DNA of 64,000 nt from Gnetum montanum (lineage: Eukaryota; Streptophyta; Gnetopsida; Gnetales; Gnetaceae), in contig MNCI01034697.1 of assembly GCA_015680685.1 (NCBI GenBank), forward strand, positions 475,173 to 539,172, in the 5' to 3' direction. This document shows positions 22,601-33,745 of this stretch, one piece after another. Positions within the stretch are counted from its first letter, which is position 1; every line of letters starts with the position of its first letter. Below the pieces are notes generated by a model. The model had not been told where the DNA came from. It saw nothing but the letters and a program-made list of their open reading frames with translations, and made no database searches. The translations under genes and the position numbers were made by a program.

Positions 22601-25060
22601 ATGAGTTAACATGATGGTATCCACTTTGGAAGGTGTTTGGTTTAAAGGAGACTCAAAAAAATTAGATGTAGAGGGAGATGAAGAAGCAAGGTTGCCAACT
22701 GTAGGTGTATGTGAGGGTTTAGTTGGACTATTGGTTCAGAAAAAAGGTCTTTTTCATGATCTAGTTTTTGAACCACTCTATTGAGGAGCTAGCTATAAGT
22801 TAATAGCCCTCATTGCCTTGCATTATTATTGTGAAGGTAGAATTTCTTCCTGCATTGATGGAGTAGGTGCTAATTGGGTTGAGGGTAGAGGAACATATGC
22901 AAAAGGATGAGGAGGGTAATATGGATGTGGGGGCTCCCCTCCAGGAGATGGAGAATGAGTTCTATGATACTCTAGAGGGTAATAGTTATGCTAAAAAGAA
23001 GCATGACTAGAAGAGTCACACAGAGACATTAGTTGCTAAACATAGTATCCATATGGATATGGCTACTTGTAAGGGTATTGCTACCTTGGTGGTGACATTC
23101 CCCACAACCGTAGGTGTTGCCACTACATGTACTACTCATACGATTGTGGTGGAGCTTCACTTGAATAATAGGTTTATTGTCAATAGAATTTCCTAGGATT
23201 TCCTTGAAGATAAGGAAATCTTTTGGGTGCTTGCCTCCTTGCCAATCTAGGATTGAACACATACACCAAAAACTCCTACACGTGTGACATGATAGGGAAA
23301 CATCCTTTAGGATGTTTATATTGGTCGATGTCACATTCACCATCATCATATGATTCTATCTTCACAACTTCTTCTATTGTAGTAGCTTTGCCCTTAGCCC
23401 TTTAGTAGGCATGTTTAGCTTCTCTCCACCTCCTGTTATCATGATCACTACTCTGCTCTCTTAATTCTTCTATGATTTTTAGAGTAGTTTGGAATTTTTC
23501 ATCCAAAGAGTCTCATAATTTATCAACCTTGGTCAATATATGAGAAATATATTTTGACAAGTTTTTTTACTACACCACCTTATTAAGTGATGACTCCTCC
23601 TCATTGTCCCAAAATTGGACCTCCCTTTTTGTAATGGAAGGATCCTTGTTATATTCTTCAGCACTTTTCCATTTTCTTAGCTCTCCTTCTTCTTTTGTTA
23701 CTTGCTCTATCAACCTTTGGATCTGATGAGCTTTAGGTTCTAATAGTCTTCCTTGGGCATAAACCCCAAGAGTTCTTCTTGATTCTGATCTGAGTCCATC
23801 TATGATGTGGTTAAGTAGTTCATGCTGAGAATAACCATGGCTAGGGCATTAGTGTATGAGAGAATAGTATCTGTCCATGGAAGTATCCAAGGGTTCATGT
23901 GTTCTTTGCTTCCATTCTTGGATTTACCTTCTTAGATTAGACAGTCAGGAGTACATCTAATATTTATCATTGAACAACTCTAGCATTGTACTCTACTTGT
24001 GGATTGATTCTAGCTCTAAGGATTGATACAAGCTTTCTACTTTCTTGATGAGTGTCCTGGGAAATAGCTTTAATTTCTACTAATCATTTTCAATATTTTG
24101 AAACGCAAAGACATCGTGAAAGGCTTAAAGATGTGTTTTTGGATTAGAGTTATATCCCCCTTCAAATTTAAGGATATTGTTCATGTCAAGTCACTTCATT
24201 AAACTATCTTTCACATGCCTAGTTGAAATTTTTATTGCCTTTTCAATGTTCAACATGCTTCAAGTTGCCAGCAAAGGCTCATCATTATCATCATTTTGAT
24301 GATAGCTATGATGTCCTCTGCTAGCCCTTCATTCATGGCAGGCCCGACGATCATTATTGTCCTGTTGTTTAGCTTCATCACAATTGTTCTTTCTACAACA
24401 TTTTTTAGAACTAGAAGAGGAAGAAGAAGATGTAGATGCAAAGGGTGAAGAGGAAGGAGGACTGCCACCATCATGGTGTCTTTCACCTCCACTGCACTTG
24501 TCACGACCATGTTCATTAGCTTCCTTGTCATCTTGATGCTTGCTCAAGCCCTTACTTTGACTCTCATCTTTTCCTGAACTTGGATTGTTGATAGTGGATT
24601 GTAGATTTAGGTTCAAGCCCCCATAAACAATATGAAGGGGTGGAGAATCTTCATGGTGAGAACCCCTAGAGGGAGGATGCTCATTGTCATTTTGGCTTAG
24701 CAATAATAAGGGGTTGGTGAACCATTTCCCCTTCAAAGCCTCATGATGCTTCTCTTGGTATCAATCTCTCCTACATTGTGTTTCAGTGGGATGGTAGTCT
24801 TAGTAGTCATGGTCATGCACAACGTACTCTTCTTGAAGATCTTGGATGCCCACCCTCCTAAGGATTTAGAGTAGCGTCCTAGGCATAGATCAATCAAGAG
24901 GCATTACAATGTTGCCCTCCATATATCGCCACCACAATTCTTCATCCTAATGCAGGATGAAGATGAAGTTAAGCACATACTCATTTGGATGAGTATATAC
25001 CACCCTTCATTCTTGAGGAATTGGTGGTTTAGTATCATCATGCTTGTGAGAAGAAGAAAT
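22600..25060 (-). pseudogene. R6 gag, decayed, start codon lost
   Basis: The start position, by alignment with R1 and R7, reads ATT instead of ATG (complement of 25058-25060) before S-S-S. The stretch 24329-24736 holds the Arg/Ser-type region with a long serine run and a GRDK motif. The gag core lies about 23700-24200. At the zinc knuckle (about 23290-23345) the second Cys is replaced (CDIDQYKHPKGC). The Pro/Tyr/Gln-rich tail lies at about 22850-23200. There are multiple stops. Confidence 0.8.
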
Positions 25061-25195
25061 TTTGCAATTAGAATAAGATATCACTGTGCTTTAATTATTA
25101 TATTTATTTTAGAATGATTTTGACCTTAGGGTTTGTCCAACGATGTTAATGATTTTTACTATGGCTAGATAGTGCACATTTCAAATAAAAGGAAG

Positions 25196-25213
25196 TCCCT
25201 GAAAATGGCACCA
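25196..25213 (-). other. R6 primer binding site (tRNA-Asp type)
   Basis: Reverse complement TGGTGCCATTTTCAGGGA is a mutated form of TGGCGCCGTTGCCGGGGA, complementary to the 3' end of plant tRNA-Asp. It ends one base from the LTR. Confidence 0.75.
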
Positions 25214-25214
25214 A

Positions 25215-26113
25215 TGATGAGCGATGAGCACACCTATGCTCAACCATACAAATCACTAAGTGTTCACGCATGATCTGGTCGATTTCCATGGACCCTTTGT
25301 CTTTTGATACACTAGCCTCTAAGAAGTCGACTCTCCATAACAGTCATTCGTTGTCTTCTCAATTACACTTGTTATATGCAAAGGTAAGATTAAGTGTAAT
25401 GGAGGCATATGATTTTTATTATTATTTTTATGTTTTATGTTTTGGGTGCTTAAAATAAAGGATGAAAGGAATAAGGTAATTTAATTGCTAATTTAATCTA
25501 ACTAACTAACCAAGGTCTAACTAGTCCTTACATAAGCATCTGATCCCACTTTCTGTACACATCATGAACACATAAAATTGTTGGGTTACCAAACATTAAG
25601 TGTTACTAGGATTACCAACTGTCATCCACATGCTTGAAGCAGTTGTACTTACATGCTTACTTAATTGCTATTTAATTTAGCTTAATTTAGCTTAACTTAG
25701 TTTAATTACTTGAAGCATTAAAAAAATTGCATAAAACATTAAATGCATAAAGAAAATATTTAATCTAGTTGAAGTTTTGCAAAGTTTATTAGAAAGCTTG
25801 TCTTTACTGCTACACACATTGTCGTGCTAAGGTACAACAGTGCTTGAATAAAGATTCATACACTCAATGACTTTTGTTGTGGGCACTTAAGAAAATATTC
25901 TAACTCTAGGAAAGAAAAATTGCAAGAGCTCTACTATAATATAACTAATATGACCCCAAAACCATGCATCCAAGTGTTATATTTATAGGTCGACATACAT
26001 CTTGAAATATTGGATATCCAATATTGCTTCTAGGTCCTTGATATCAGGTATCCAATATCAAGGCTTTGATATTGAATATGCAATATCAAAGCCAGAAAAA
26101 ATACACTTCATTA
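25215..26113 (-). repeat. R6 5' LTR (899 bp)
   Basis: TGATGAG at left, CACTTCATTA at right, then the target duplication TGGGG. TATATTTATAGG (about 25979-25990) is the inverted TATA box. The U3 end carries three decayed palindromes built on GATATC/ATATC motifs (about 25998-26090). The inverted TCTTTA...AATAAAGA pair is at about 25800-25855. Confidence 0.9.
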
Positions 26114-26118
26114 TGGGG
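26114..26118. other. R6 target site duplication, right copy (TGGGG)
   Basis: Matches 16108-16112. Confidence 0.85.
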
Positions 26119-27780
26119 GAAGTCAATACTAGAGTAGAGATTAACTTGTGCTTTAACTAATCAAAAGTTATCTAGCAAGTAAAGGTCAAGTAAAAGTTTT
26201 TTCTTTTCTTAAAAGCTCAATCAATGAAGAGGTAATCCTAGAGTAATTCTTCACAAACCTCTTGTTATAACCTGCTAAGCTAAGAAAACTTTGAACTTAC
26301 CCAATTTATTTGGGAAGAGGTTAATCATGTTTAACTATTATCTTTATGGGATCCATTACAATACCTGCTTCAAAGACAATGTCACATAGAAATGATACTT
26401 CTATCTTCTAAAAAGAACACTTGGCTAGTTTTGCATAGCATTGATGCTTTCTAAGAGTCTATAAAAAAGTCCTAAAGTGCTACTCATGTAAGTACATATA
26501 TTTAGATGACACAAAAATATCATTAATAAATGTAAAAATAATTTGGTGTAAGTATGGTTTCATCCTATTGCTCAAATTTGGTAGCACTGAGTTATAAAAA
26601 GAAACAAAATTTTATAAATAAAGTTTTAAAAATAGTCTAATAGATCCAAGGGGTCTCAATGGACATAAATAAAAATTTTAATTTTAGTTTCATATTTCTC
26701 ATCAAGTGCATAAACATTGCATGTGTATTCAAAAGTGTAAAAGAAAAAAAATAGAAACTCATAATGTCCATATTGTGTTTTAAAAGTTATTTTAGGAATA
26801 TCTTTCTCTTTGATTCTCACTTAATGGCAATTTCATTAGAGATTAATTTTTGAAAATATCTTAGCCTCGCTTAGGTGATTAAATAAATCATTAGTCCATA
26901 ATAATGAATATTTATTCTTTATGGTAACATGATTTAACTTACTATAGTCAATGTGTGACTTGAGGCTTCCATCCTCCTTTTAGAAAAATAGCATTGGTGC
27001 ACATCATGAAGAAACACCAAGTCTAATTAAACCCATATTCAATAATTCCTATATTTGTATCTTTAGTTTACCCAACTTTACAAGCATCTTATGTGGTGCT
27101 TTAGAAATGGATTCAACACTTGGTTTAAGATCAATCCCAAAATCTACCTCCAATTTAAGAGATAAACCTAGAAGTTTAGATGTGATCATATCTAGAAATT
27201 ATCAAACCACTAGTATCTAATCAATCTTACCTACACCATACTCACTAATTGTCATAACATAACAACTATGCCCTTTCTGCATCAATCTCCTAAAGACCTT
27301 GGTTGAGATCAATTCTAACTTCACTTATCTATGCTTCATATGGATAGTCACCTATTCACCATTATTTATTTGTAAGCTCAAAGTTTTAAATTAGTAATTC
27401 AGGTTGCCATCATTCTTGGCTAGCTAATCCATGTTAAAGACCATATTATATACACCAAGATCCATCACATGCAAATAACTAGACCATTCAACATCATGAA
27501 CTATGATAAGGATAACAAGGTGCACTTGGTCAACAAGAAATTTATGATCTCCAACATATTATAATCAACACTTATAGAAGAGGCTTACTTTCTGGATGTA
27601 ATTGCCTAACAATCTTGGGATCTAAAAAAGAATGATTGATACCTAGATCAAAAATAAACAAAGCTAATAAATCAATAATTATGCCTTCAACCTACATGAT
27701 AGTGTTGGAATGAACATCAAACAACTACTTAGTAAGGATAAATAAACTACCTTGGGCATTCTAAGTGATGCCTTTTTCCT
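26119..27780 (-). pseudogene. R5 (5' half): chromovirus protease and reverse transcriptase, decayed
   Basis: Minus-strand readings across frames give, from right to left: a protease trace with LFIFDLGINHSF (about 27630-27690), the pre-polymerase segment with LGLSLKLEVDFGID (about 27130-27180), KAPHKML (about 27090), EDGSLKSHIDYSKLNHVT (about 26935-26990), and the C-terminal VQSFLSLAGY (about 26290). These follow the chromovirus order PR, RT. The catalytic box is not clearly readable. It joins the RNase H at 15800-16112 once R6 is removed. Confidence 0.75.
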
Positions 27781-27784
27781 AGAC

Positions 27785-30060
27785 TCTTTGTGAGAGATGT
27801 CTGAGAGTGGTGGTTCTCTTCGGCTCTCCCCATGGTTTGGGGGCCATGGAACACTCTGAGGCACCCTCGGGTGACTCTTAAGTGTTAGAAAACCCACCCC
27901 AGCTTGGTGGTACCAAGCTAGCAACATGACACCCTCCTGTTGCAACTCTCTTCTAAGTCCTCTTCATTCCCCTCTTCTCCGTGGATTTGTTGAATCGGGC
28001 AGGATATGATATCCTTGGCACTCCCACTCACCCTAGATATAGTGAGTATGGGAAAATACAAATTGGGACAAGATGGTTCCCAGGTACCTCAGGATGGAGG
28101 TCTTTCGAACATGTGCTCTTGGTGAGCCTTATTCTGGGTGGACTAAGACCATTGCTGGTAGACTTCGTACGTTCATGCTTGCAATTGTATGTTTGTCTAT
28201 TTGTGTATGCATTTCTTCTTGGTTGTGATTTCAAGTTCTCCATGCGTATTATCGTAGTCATGTCTATTGTTTGCAATGTAAGGCTTAATGTTTTACGTGG
28301 TATGATGACTTATTGTTGGGAACGTGGAGGATGCAGTGGTTGTTGTGTCATCCCAAAGCCAAATGTTTATTGTCTTGTTTGACAACTTGTTGAGCATGAG
28401 GCATGATTGCCCTTATTTTTGATCTTTGCGAGTTGTGCTCATTTGTTGAGCTGGTGGTGTTGCCCTTGGGCTCGTGGCATCACTATTTTGATTGGTGACA
28501 TTTCTTGGTCACGTTAATTTGAAGACTACTAGTGTGGGTCATCCTATTATTGGTTCTTGTTGAGACTGCACCTCTTTTGATGAGAGTCTTTTGGTGAACA
28601 CATCCTTCATGATGTTGCTTGTTATGCAAGAATTGGTTTGATGTAGACTTGTTGTTGGATATACCTTGGTCTTCCACCTTATTTTTGGGTTGAGATGACG
28701 ATTGTCTATTGCCCATGACTCATACGATTGTGTTGAGATTTTGATCCTGGTTGACACTAGTGTTAGTTGTTGGGAATGATTATTGTATATGAATCTTGAA
28801 ATTTTGAGAGGGTGCTATCTCTCTCTTGGTGTGCCTCATGATGAAATCATTTGTTTGAGTGGGGATCTAATTCCTTCATCAATGTTTTGCATGATTAATC
28901 TCTATGCATGTTGCTGAGGTCTTGATTTTTATGATGTGCAAGAGTGATATGACTTTGTTATATGATCATGCTTGATGGTTGTGTATGAGGCTAATGTGCT
29001 AATCGTGTTCTTGCTAACTTATAAGTTTTTGAGCTTGTGACTCAGTGTTTACAGGTAGCACAGGTACAAAGATGCAGCCAGTGGTGACATCAGTTGATTC
29101 TATGAGCACTATGTCTATGAGAAAGATATGTGCTCCTGAGACCTTCATGAACTGATTATTTGGTCTCAGAATCCCAACATTGGGTTGGGAATTTATCAGT
29201 ACCTTGGCTGTGATGGATCAGTAGGCACATTATGATTTGTTTGCCTCTCAGTGCTAGGGGAGCACTAACAGAGGATGGTGATCTGTCCTAGACCCTACAA
29301 ATATTGGGCTAGCAGATGGCATGAAATGGTATCCTTGGCCATGCCGGATACTGATGGCCCAGGAGTGGCCAATGCAAATGAGGTCTCGCTATGGTAGGAT
29401 GGTGGTTACTCAGTTGGTGTGTTTCATTATTCGATCGTTACGTTCATGTATCGAATCATTTTCATTCGATGTTACCCATGCAGTGGGTTCAGTGCGACAG
29501 TAGATCATGTATCTTTTGAGATAGTGGTGCAATGACAGATGATCGTTTATGCTTCGGACAGAGATAGGTCTTTCTCAAAACAACATGGTTCTTCATGGTA
29601 TGCTCTTGGTGGCTAAATCCTTTAGCCTAGGATGAGCTTGGGTAGTTGTCCTATAGCCTTTTAGGCTTGGGTAGCATTCCCAAATACCATGTATGTTCCC
29701 ATATATGAATGTAATCCTATCCTTAGGTGTGTGGATGTGTGAAATGTATGCTTGTGATATTCTCAAAAAGTGCTGGATGTATTACCTATGTGACTCAGTT
29801 GTCTCCTGGTTGTAGGCCTATTCCACACACTGTGACAAGGCCAAGCTTGATGTATGGTGTTTTCTTGGTGCTTGTTTTGAAGCGCCCTTGCTATATGCTG
29901 TAAATGGCCATTGTGCCTTGATGTATAATCCTGCTGAAAACCTCATGGGAAAGTCTTTAGTTGGATACAGTGTTGTAACAAATGGACCAGGGCATGTCCT
30001 TGCCCATTATGCTCTTGTACTAGTGCAATGTGTTATTGATGATGTTGGCATGCCTCGATG
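27785..30060 (+). other. Unclassified segment, G+C-richer than neighbours
   Basis: It lies between the R5 protease and the truncated end of R7. It holds several frames of 60-133 codons (for example 27981-28382 and 29888-30139) without recognisable domains. Short inverted repeats occur at the left edge (CCATGG...CCATGG near 27823-27848; AGCTTGGTGG/CCAAGCT near 27901-27920). The stretch near 29010-29070 (TTATAAGTTTTTGAGCTTGTGACTCAG and on to ACAGGTAGCAC) resembles the U5 region of plant Tekay-type LTRs, so it may be an LTR or non-autonomous element on the plus strand. Not resolved. Confidence 0.3.
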
Positions 30061-30084
30061 GTGTGTGCTTGGTGAAAGATTAAA

Positions 30085-30155
30085 GAAATGTGCAAAACAA
30101 AAATGTCTAAAACAAAAAATATGTAAAAAAAATGTGTAAAACAAAAAATTAGAAA
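30085..30155 (-). repeat. Low-complexity tract after R7 pol
   Basis: GTAAAACAAAAA-type repeats just beyond the pol stop, where R7 ends. Confidence 0.7.
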
Positions 30156-30175
30156 GAACTGAGGGTCTTTAATGA

Positions 30176-31480
30176 TTAGCAAGGGTGGCCATCTCCCCCA
30201 TGACTGAATTGGAAGGAGGAGATCTGAAATAATGAGCAAGGTTGTCCACTTATAGAGGTATCATATGTTCTGGCTAACCTAAACTTATGGAAAGGTTTTT
30301 TTTGCTGCATATTGACTAACGGTCTCTTATCTAGGCTCTCAGGTTTATATATGGTCATGGCCCCTGAAGGAAAAGTTGCATAGATAATGTAAGGTCCTTC
30401 CCACAATGTTTGAAATTTGGTACATTGTGACACATGTGTGGGGTTCTAGTAGAGAACCTTATCTCCTGGTTGGTACTTAACTCTCCTAATTTTTAGGTCA
30501 TGACGTTGCTTATTAAATGCCTTATGCAACTCATTAGAAGACAAGGTAGCTAATCGATTCTCTCCTAATTTTTTTGTGCTAGATCGAGGTCAATGTTGAG
30601 GTCACATGTTGTGGCTAGTGTATGGAGCTTAGTTTGGAAAGGAAGCGTTGGAAGTTTTCCATATACTAACTCGTAGGGAGAGTAGCCTATAGGGAGTTTC
30701 CATGTGGGCGGTATGCCCAAAGAGCATCATTCAATTTAGTGCTCTAGTCTCACCTATACTTGCTAATGGTTCTAGTCAATATCTTAGTAATCTTCCTGTT
30801 GGTGACCTCAACTTGATTGTTTGCTTGGGGGGTGGTATGGTGAAGTCAATTTGTGCTCAACCCCTAAGCGTTGCATTAACTTCCAAAAATTTGCACTTGT
30901 AAAGTGTGTATCATTATCTGAGATAAGTGCATGTGGCACATCAAACTTGTTGACGACTTGTTGTTGAACAAATCATGAAGCTATAGATGATGTGCAATCT
31001 TTGATAGTAGCTGCTTCAGCCCATTTTGTTAAGTAGTTTACGACAACTATGATGCAAGCTTTTGCAGTGGACATTGGTGTAATGGGCCCCATGAAATCAA
31101 TCCTCCAAATTTCGAAGGGTTCTAGCGGTTGAATCCATTATTGCGAATCTTCCATTCTAGCAGTCATTCCCCCATCACGTTGATAGCATTCACAAGATTG
31201 GATGAAGTGATGGGTGTCCTAGAACAAAGTAGGCTAATAATACCCTACAAGCAGGATCTTAATAGCCGTTCATCTCCTAGCACAGTGACCCCCACAAAGG
31301 TCCTCATGAGCATCTTGGAGAACTCTCAGTTGATCTCCATCGAGACATACTTTGTAAAGTTATCCATTGATTTCCATAAAGTACTTGGCTTTGTGAAGAA
31401 ACTGTTGTTTCTTCTTAAGGTCTAAGTCTTGTGGTGTTTTTTGGGTAAGGAGATAGGTTATAATGCTACTGTACCAGTTT
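30176..31480 (-). pseudogene. R7 integrase, decayed
   Basis: The C-terminal region at 30176-30433 encodes KFQTLWEGPYIIYATFPSGA and ends FSHGGDGHPC, collinear with R10. Core and zinc-binding parts lie further right (to about 31480) and are broken by stops; complementary traces of GIDF and of the region before DNG are visible at about 30930-31110. It would catalyse integration. Inactive as seen. Confidence 0.78.
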
Positions 31481-31559
31481 ATCTTCATGGGTGATTGGTC
31501 ATTCACTACACCGACAAAGAGGAACTCATTAGGGAAGTGATCGAAAATAGGATACTTGT

Positions 31560-31960
31560 CCTCTTTGCTATCCTAGCGTAACTGAGATAAATGATCAGCA
31601 ACTATGTTCTCAGTGCCTTTACGATCAACCATTGTTAGATTGAACTCTTGTAGGATTACCAGCCATCGTATAATACAGGGGCTTACCATTGGCTTATTAA
31701 TGAGGAACCAAATTGTGCTATGACTTGTGTGTATGAATACTTTGTATCCCAATACATAGTGCCTAAATTTTTCTAGTGCAAACACTATAGCCATTAATTC
31801 TTTTTCCATAGTAGTGTAGTTAAGTTGTGCACCAGCTATACTTCTACTTACACAATGGATATAATAAGGATGTTTTTGTTCATCTAATTGTATAAGTACG
31901 GCTCCTAAGGCATAGTTGGATGCATCAATCATGACATGGAACAGTTTGGACTAGTCAAAA
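31560..31960 (-). pseudogene. R7 RNase H
   Basis: The open stretch 31573-31932 encodes MIDASNYALGAVLIQ (first catalytic Asp), YTTMEKELMAIVFALEKF (Glu) and VFIHTSHSTIWFL, where the usual TDHSA is TSHST, so the third acid is Ser. It continues to ENIVADHLSQL with a closing Asp, the standard end of the domain. This is the longest intact RNase H frame among the copies here, but it lacks one catalytic Asp. Confidence 0.85.
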
Positions 31961-31964
31961 GCCT

Positions 31965-32830
31965 ATAGAATGGGTGTTTTTACCGACTTCTGCTTCAAAA
32001 TTTGGAAGGCTAGTTCACATTCCCTAGTCCACTCGAAGGGTATGTCCTTTTTTGTTAACTCTACCAATGGTTTAATAACCTTCAAAAAGTTCTCTATGAA
32101 CCTCCTATAGTAGCCAGTATGTCCAAGGAATGACCGAATGTCTTTAACAGTTTCTGGCTGACGGGTAATTCCTTGGATGACCTTGATTTAATCAGGGTCT
32201 ACATCTATCCCTGCATGTGAAATTTTATGCCCAAGTACTACGCCTTCTTGGACCATTAAATGACTTTTCTACCAATTGAGCCTTAGATTAGTCTCTGCAC
32301 ATCTTTTCAATAGTTGCTCTAACTGGTCCAAGGCTTGATCAAAACTTGCTCTATAAGTGGAGAAGTCATCCATAAAGACTTCCACACCATTTCCTATCTG
32401 CTGCTAGAATATGCTTAGAACTAAGCGTTGAAATGTGGTAGGGGCATTGAACAAGCCAAACAACATTTGTTTGTATGCAAAAATTCCCCAAGAACTAGTG
32501 AATGTGGTTTTGGCTTGGTCTTCTGGGGCTATTTGTATTTGGTTGTATCTACTATAGCCATCCAGAAAACTATAATAGCGATGCCTTGCGATTATGTCTA
32601 AGACTTGGTCAACAAATTTCAATGGAAAGTGATCCTTAAATGTTGCCACGTTTAGTAGCCTAAAGTCTATGCACACCCTCCATTTGTCTCCCTTTTTAAG
32701 CATGATTACTAAGGGGCTAACCCATTCGCTATCAGTAATGGGGTATATGAACCCAACCTTTAGAAGCTGTTCAATTTCTTCTTTTACTACTTCAACTTTG
32801 GGTTCAATCACCTTTGTGGTTTTTTTCGAG
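31965..32830 (-). pseudogene. R7 reverse transcriptase
   Basis: The stretch 32404-32811 encodes the fingers and palm start: VSPLVIMLKKGDKWRVCIDF, LDGYSRYNQIQI, WGIFAYKQMLFGLFNAPTTF. The FMDDF box follows in the same domain at 32362-32376, after one stop. GHTGYYRRFIENF and VELTKKDIPFEWTREC mark the thumb and connection (about 32020-32110). The FMDD signature and sequence style are those of the Athila lineage. Confidence 0.87.
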
Positions 32831-33049
32831 GCTTCATGGAGGAGTCAGTGTAAATCCTATGTTGGCATATCCTAGGATCTATTTTAGTTAATTTTGGATA
32901 TGACTAAGTGAAGGCTTTTGACCACTTATTTATTACCTTGAGCAGACTTTCTTTTTGTTTCGGAGCAAGTCTTGCATTGATGATTACCGATTTTCCATTC
33001 TTAAGGAAAGTGTATTCCATACCGGTGGGCAATGGTTTTAGCTCTAGGG

Positions 33050-33745
33050 GCTCTTCTTTATACTTCTTGGGAATTTCCAAATTTTTCCAGTTGATGTTTT
33101 CTAAGTTAGTACTGGGAAGTTGGCGGTGGACTTACTCTAATGCATCAATGTTATCTATATAAGCGCAAGTCAAACCCTTAGTTAGTTCCATGCATATAAG
33201 TGAGCTACTTTCCTGATCAGCTATCAGCCATTGGGTGTCCTCTTGTTTTGTGGTTGCTGCATACAAGCACCTTTGTATGTTGATTGTTTGAGCACAATGA
33301 TTGCATGCAGGTAATGTTAAACTTTGCACAACCCATGATCTCTACACACAATTGCACCCTGTGTCACTGTATGCGATGCATGAAACCTTCTTCTTCTCGA
33401 TCTTTCCAAAAGTGTTTTCCTTAGATATTTCTAGGGAAAGATCACAGATTCCTAGGCACACATTGATAGTGCTTGGCCATGCCCTTCCCATTATGATGTG
33501 AAAGTCCCCCTTGCTGTTATTCACTTGGATCACCAGGAAGTCAGCTGGATACGACCACCCACAAATAGTGGTAACAATATCCTCCACTAATCCCAAGGGA
33601 CCAGTGATGGACTGGTCGGCTAACTCTAAATAGACATTGCTCTTTTTCAATGGGGGCAGGTTCCAGGCCTTGTACATTTCTTAGGATATTAGGTTGACAC
33701 CGAAACCTGAATCCAAAAGAGCTTTACATGGCTAATTCCCAGCGA
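33050..33745 (-). pseudogene. R7 aspartic protease
   Basis: The active site KALLDSGFGVNLIS is at about 33680-33735. The flap region TTICGWSYPADFLVIQV and the closing IIMGRAWPST (33342-33677) follow. The tail has a Cys-containing SCIAYSDTGCN motif shared with R10. A premature stop separates the active site from the body of the domain. Confidence 0.8.

Larger units (their letters stand above)
16113..26113 (-). mobile_element. R6: complete but decayed Athila-like element inside R5
   Basis: Two LTRs (16113-16960 and 25215-26113), 5-bp target duplications TGGGG, a tRNA-Asp type PBS and a polypurine tract define a full insertion of about 10.0 kb. The order on the minus strand is LTR, gag, protease, reverse transcriptase, RNase H, integrase, low-complexity tract, spacer, LTR. 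The coiled-coil extra ORF of R10 is absent: only about 1.7 kb lies between the tract and the polypurine site. All ORFs contain stops. Confidence 0.93.

Noticed and set aside
27823-27920. A MITE or DNA transposon end from the inverted repeats
   Set aside because: The repeats are short and no matching terminal repeat or target duplication was found at the other end.
27981-28382. 133-codon plus-strand frame as a gene
   Set aside because: No recognisable domain, and the block has other frames of similar size; support is too weak for a CDS.
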